Assembly (NCBI GenBank): GCA_027349615.1
Contig: DAIEML010000049.1
Location: 1 to 12,194 of the forward strand
Source of the DNA: Ignavibacteriales bacterium
Lineage (GTDB): Bacteria; Bacteroidota; Ignavibacteria; Ignavibacteriales; Ignavibacteriaceae
Direction: 5' to 3'
Length of the DNA: 12,194 bases
Numbering within the stretch: position 1 is the first letter of the stretch; every line of letters starts with the position of its first letter. Below the pieces are notes generated by a model, which saw nothing but the letters and a program-made list of their open reading frames with translations, made no database searches and was not told the DNA's origin. The translations under genes and the position numbers were made by a program. Of this stretch, positions 9,266-12,194 are shown one piece after another.

Positions 9266-9305
9266 TTTGAGTTAAATCTACTTATATTTAATCAAATTAT
9301 TTTTT
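9266..9305 (+). terminator. AT-rich inverted repeat with T-run: weak terminator of nfnB or operator of the efflux operon
   Basis: TTTGAgTTAAAT (9266-9277, one bulged G) pairs with ATTTAATCAAA (9286-9296) around an eight-base loop, giving 11 pairs with only one G-C pair. It is followed by TTATTTTTT (9297-9305). The shape is that of an intrinsic terminator, but the stem is unusually weak. The same dyad lies 38 bases before the tolC-like start (9335) and could equally be a repressor site in the promoter region of the efflux operon. The rest of the 9231-9334 gap is AT-rich, with TATATT at 9283 and CATAAT at 9306 as possible -10 elements but no clear -35 partner. Confidence 0.4.
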
Positions 9306-9334
9306 CATAATAGAATTATTTTAAACGGGGTCTT

Positions 9335-10690
9335 ATGAAAATTTTTAAGTGCAGTAATGTTTTTATTATCTTCTTATTGATCATTCTCTGTGATCATCAA
9401 TTATTTTCGCAGCCGCGCGATACACTAATCCTAACTCTTGATGAATCAATTTCAAAAGCACTTGAAAATAATTGGGATATTCAAATTTCAAGAAAAGATA
9501 TTCAGAAGTCTCAAGAGCAAATTGATGAAGCATACGCAAACGCTTATCCGAGATTAGAGTTCACTGGTAATTACACAAGAAATATTAAGTTGCCTGTACT
9601 TTTTATACCGCCTGATAATGCGTTCAATCCGACTAATAATACTTTAACTATGGAACTTGGCTCAAAGAATAGTTATTCGGGGACAATCGGATTATCTCAA
9701 GTTCTTTACAGTCCAAAAGTAAATAATGCAATTCAAATTGCCGGCGATTACTCGGAATTTTCAAAAGTTGGGAACCAAGCGACTCAAGAAGAAGTTATTC
9801 TTTCAGTTAAAAAAAATTTCTATACAATTTTATTGGCAAAGCAGCTTGTAAAAGTAAGTAAAGAAAATTATGAAGCAGCGAAAGCAAACTTTGAAAATGT
9901 TTCTTCATTGTATAAACAGGGAGTTGCAAGCGAGTATGATTTTCTAAGATCGGAAGTACAAGTTGCAAACGCTCAGCCGATGTTAATTCAATCTGAAAAT
10001 AATTTAAATCTTGCAAAAAGCTCTTTAAAAAATCTCTTAACAATTAATATTGCTCAGCCAGTTGATATTAAAGGCGAGTTTATTTTTCAAGAAGTGCCGC
10101 AAGAATTACTTATGGAAAACAGTCAGAATGCAGTAAGCAGAAGTCCGCTGGTTAAACAATTGGAATTGCAGGAATCATTACTCGATAAAAATATTACAAT
10201 CCAAAGAGCAGATTATTTTCCGACCATCGCTTTCTTCAGTCAATATCAATTTCAAACACAAGACAATACTTTTAATATCAACCGATATTTATGGCCGCAA
10301 AGTTTTATGGTGGGGCTGCAAGTATCGTATCTTTTGTTTGATGGCTTCAGCAGAACGGCAAGAGTTCAACAAGCTATAATTGATAAAGACAAAGTTAGTT
10401 TGGGAAGAAAAAAATTGGAAGAAGGACTTAAGGTTCAGGTGCTTCAGTCGCTGTTGAAAATGAATGAATCTAAAAAAAGAATTCAAGCTCAGGAAAAAAG
10501 TTTGCAGCAAGCTGATAAAGCATTGAAGATTGCAAACACTCGTTACAAAAGCGGAGTAGGAACACAGTTGGAAATAATAGATACTCAAGCCGCATTAATT
10601 TTTGCTCAAACAAATTATTTCCAGGCAATTTACGATTATTTGATTGCCAAATCAGAATGGGAATATGCAGTTAGTATAAATTCTAATTAA
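9335..10690 (+). CDS. TolC-family outer membrane efflux protein
   Basis: This 451-residue protein has a signal peptide: a Lys-containing start, a hydrophobic core at about 9-19, and likely cleavage near LFS-QPRD (25/26). The mature part shows the duplicated outer-membrane efflux protein layout. Each half begins with a helix-rich segment (LDESISKALENNWDIQIS near the start; VSRSPLVKQLELQESLL in the second half), followed by long Ala/Gln-rich helices such as AKANFENVSSLYKQGVASE and ANTRYKSGVGTQLEIIDTQ. The trimer would form the outer-membrane channel and periplasmic tunnel of the pump encoded downstream. A weak GGGG ribosome binding site lies 4 bases before ATG 9335. The adaptor gene follows after 29 bases. 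Substrate is unknown. Confidence 0.9.
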   Translation: MKIFKCSNVFIIFLLIILCDHQLFSQPRDTLILTLDESISKALENNWDIQISRKDIQKSQEQIDEAYANAYPRLEFTGNYTRNIKLPVLFIPPDNAFNPTNNTLTMELGSKNSYSGTIGLSQVLYSPKVNNAIQIAGDYSEFSKVGNQATQEEVILSVKKNFYTILLAKQLVKVSKENYEAAKANFENVSSLYKQGVASEYDFLRSEVQVANAQPMLIQSENNLNLAKSSLKNLLTINIAQPVDIKGEFIFQEVPQELLMENSQNAVSRSPLVKQLELQESLLDKNITIQRADYFPTIAFFSQYQFQTQDNTFNINRYLWPQSFMVGLQVSYLLFDGFSRTARVQQAIIDKDKVSLGRKKLEEGLKVQVLQSLLKMNESKKRIQAQEKSLQQADKALKIANTRYKSGVGTQLEIIDTQAALIFAQTNYFQAIYDYLIAKSEWEYAVSINSN

Positions 10691-10719
10691 AATTTTATCA
10701 TTTATGAATTGAGGGAAAA

Positions 10720-11820
10720 ATGAATTTCGCAAAGCTAATTAAAACAAAATCCAGGAATTTATTTTCAATACACAGACTCAAACTATGTTTATTCTTTTTT
10801 TTAATATCGATGATAATTCTGAATATTAATTGCGCTCAAAAAAATGAAAACGGAAATGACAGAAATAAAAATATTTTAGATACTGTTGCGGTTAAAGTTT
10901 CAAAGGCAAAAATCAGCAATATCCAGCTTGTAAAAACTTATACCGGCACACTCGAAGGGGAAGAACAAGCAAATATTGTTTCAAAAATTCCGGAAAGAAT
11001 TGTTGAAATAAAAGTTCATGTTGGTGACAATATAAAAGCGGGGCAGCTTCTTTTAATATTAGATAAGTCTGGAGCATCATCTCAATTTTATCAAGCGCAG
11101 GCTGGTTATCTAAATGCAAAAAAAGATCTTGAAAGAATGGAAGCTCTTTTTAAGGAAGGTGCAATTTCACAGCAATTGTTAGATGGGACTAAAACGGCAT
11201 TTGAAGTTGCACGAGCAAATTTTGAAGCCGCAAAAAATACTGTTGAACTTACTTCGCCAATTAGCGGAGTGGTGACTGCAATAAATAATAATGTTGGTGA
11301 ATTAGCGAATCCGGGTTTTCCATTAATTGTAGTTGCAAGCATTCAGAGGATGAAAGTAGTTTTTGATGTTGGTGAAGAAGATATTCCTAACTTGGCTGTT
11401 GGGCAAAGCACTGAAGTGTATTCTGAATTGAAACCGGAAGTAATTCAAAAAGGAAAAATCTCTCAAATCTCAAAATCGGCTGATATACAATCCCGCAGCT
11501 TCGAGTTAAAAACTCTTTTTGCAAATACGCCGGACAAATGGTTCAAGTCAGGAATGTTTTGCCGCGTAAATGTTGAATTAAAAAACAAAAAGAATATTCT
11601 TACTGTACCGAATACCGCCGTAACATTAATTCAAGATGCTAAAAGTGTGTTTGTAGTTAATGGCCATAAAGCTTCGATGAGAAAAATTGAAACCGGAATA
11701 ACTGACGGCAAGGAGACAGAGATATTGTCAGGTTTGAAAGACGGCGAAGTTGTTGTAACTCTTGGAATTAATGATTTGAAAGAAGGAAGTCCCGTTCATA
11801 TTTCTGAGCAAGCAGATTAG
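10720..11820 (+). CDS. RND efflux periplasmic adaptor (membrane fusion protein)
   Basis: This 366-residue adaptor has the standard layout. An N-terminal hydrophobic segment (about 22-35) is followed by Cys38. A first lipoyl half (about 82-115, KIPERIVEIKVHVGDNIKAG) leads into a short alpha-hairpin (about 116-167) with the LFKEGAISQQLLDGTKTA motif. A second lipoyl half contains LTSPISGVVTAINNNVGE (168-185), then a beta-barrel (about 203-285, VVFDVGEEDIPNLAVGQ) and a membrane-proximal domain (TVPNTAVTLIQDAKSVFVV to the end). It bridges the TolC-like channel and the RND pump. Cys38 could be lipidated, but the residues before it (LNIN) are a poor lipobox, so a membrane anchor is the alternative. 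GAGGG lies 4 bases before ATG 10720. Confidence 0.92.
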   Translation: MNFAKLIKTKSRNLFSIHRLKLCLFFFLISMIILNINCAQKNENGNDRNKNILDTVAVKVSKAKISNIQLVKTYTGTLEGEEQANIVSKIPERIVEIKVHVGDNIKAGQLLLILDKSGASSQFYQAQAGYLNAKKDLERMEALFKEGAISQQLLDGTKTAFEVARANFEAAKNTVELTSPISGVVTAINNNVGELANPGFPLIVVASIQRMKVVFDVGEEDIPNLAVGQSTEVYSELKPEVIQKGKISQISKSADIQSRSFELKTLFANTPDKWFKSGMFCRVNVELKNKKNILTVPNTAVTLIQDAKSVFVVNGHKASMRKIETGITDGKETEILSGLKDGEVVVTLGINDLKEGSPVHISEQAD

Positions 11821-11842
11821 CGTGATTATAATCTAAAAAATA

Positions 11843-11860
11843 TTCATTTGAAAAAATGAA
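11843..11860 (+). promoter_or_regulatory. Small GAAA-loop hairpin just before the RND gene start
   Basis: TTCATTT (11843-11849) and AAATGAA (11854-11860) form a perfect 7-base stem closed by GAAA. It sits directly before the AGG-containing site (11861-11863) and ATG 11869. It may affect translation or local mRNA decay between adaptor and pump genes, but it has a single G-C pair and could be chance. Confidence 0.25.
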
Positions 11861-11868
11861 AGGCAGAT

Positions 11869-12194
11869 ATGAAATTAGCTGATGTATCGATCCAGCGTCC
11901 GGTGTTTGCAACTATGATGATTTTAGCGCTCATAGTTTTGGGATTGTTTTCATATTTTAAATTAAATGTAGATCTTTTCCCTAATGTAGATATTCCTTAC
12001 GTCATCGTCACAACTGTATTGCCAGGCGCTGGTCCGGAACAAATTGAAACAGATGTTACAAAAAAAATGGAAGATGCGGTAAATCCAATTGAAGGAGTTG
12101 ATTGGATTCAGTCATATTCTCGAGAAGGTGTTTCAATACTTGTTATCGCATTCAAATTGGAGATTGATGGAAAAATAGCAGCACAAGATGTAAG
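11869..12194 (+). CDS. RND efflux pump, HAE1/AcrB family (3' partial)
   Basis: An open frame from ATG 11869 runs off the window end, giving 108 visible residues of a protein usually about 1,020-1,060 long. The visible part is the typical RND N-terminus: a short cytoplasmic start (SIQRPVFATMM), the first transmembrane helix (ILALIVLGLFSYFKL), the VDLFPNVDIPYV motif entering the periplasm, LPGAGPEQIETDVTKKMEDA, and NPIEGVDWIQSYSREGVS of the porter domain. It is the proton-driven inner-membrane component of the tripartite pump with the two preceding genes. The start is supported by alignment with the RND family N-terminus and a weak AAGG site. Drug/hydrophobe (HAE1) type fits better than the heavy-metal (CusA) type from these motifs, but substrate cannot be given. 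Confidence 0.93.
   Translation, partial: MKLADVSIQRPVFATMMILALIVLGLFSYFKLNVDLFPNVDIPYVIVTTVLPGAGPEQIETDVTKKMEDAVNPIEGVDWIQSYSREGVSILVIAFKLEIDGKIAAQDV

Overview
The window (low GC, mid-30s % by eye) reads left to right on the + strand with no gene on the - strand. It looks like a Gram-negative anaerobe or facultative anaerobe: it has a TolC/periplasmic adaptor/RND tripartite pump, a membrane complex related to hydrogenase-4 and complex I, and a ferredoxin/NAD(P)H transhydrogenase (NfnAB). Codon use, AT-richness and protein flavour resemble the Bacteroidota/Chlorobiota/Ignavibacteria group. That placement is inference; no rRNA or marker gene is present.

Region 1 (1-4339) is the 3' part of a Hyf-type operon: HyfE-like membrane subunit (cut by the window start), HyfF-like proton-channel subunit, a fused NuoC/NuoD-like (HyfG-like) large subunit, and a fused 2x[4Fe-4S] ferredoxin/NuoB-like (HyfH-HyfI-like) small subunit. 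Gaps are 2, 12 and 17 bases. The large subunit has non-cysteine residues at all four positions that bind the Ni-Fe site in true [NiFe] hydrogenases, while the iron-sulfur and proton-channel residues are kept. This is best called an energy-converting hydrogenase-related (Ehr) complex, not a hydrogenase. Its electron acceptor or donor cannot be read from sequence.

Region 2 (4340-4611) is a 272-base AT-rich gap with no gene, ending in a hairpin just before the ribosome binding site of the next gene.

Region 3 (4627-9230) is a metabolic operon: malic enzyme with a C-terminal phosphotransacetylase-like domain (MaeB), then NfnA two bases later and NfnB. Malic enzyme would make reduced pyridine nucleotide from malate. 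NfnAB would interconvert NADPH with NADH plus reduced ferredoxin. The upstream Ehr complex, with its ferredoxin-like module, is a possible membrane partner for this low-potential electron pool (inference).

Region 4 (9231-12194) starts with a 104-base gap carrying an AT-rich imperfect inverted repeat followed by a T-rich run. Then comes an efflux operon in the order TolC-like outer-membrane factor, periplasmic adaptor, and RND pump of the HAE1/AcrB type, which is cut by the window end.
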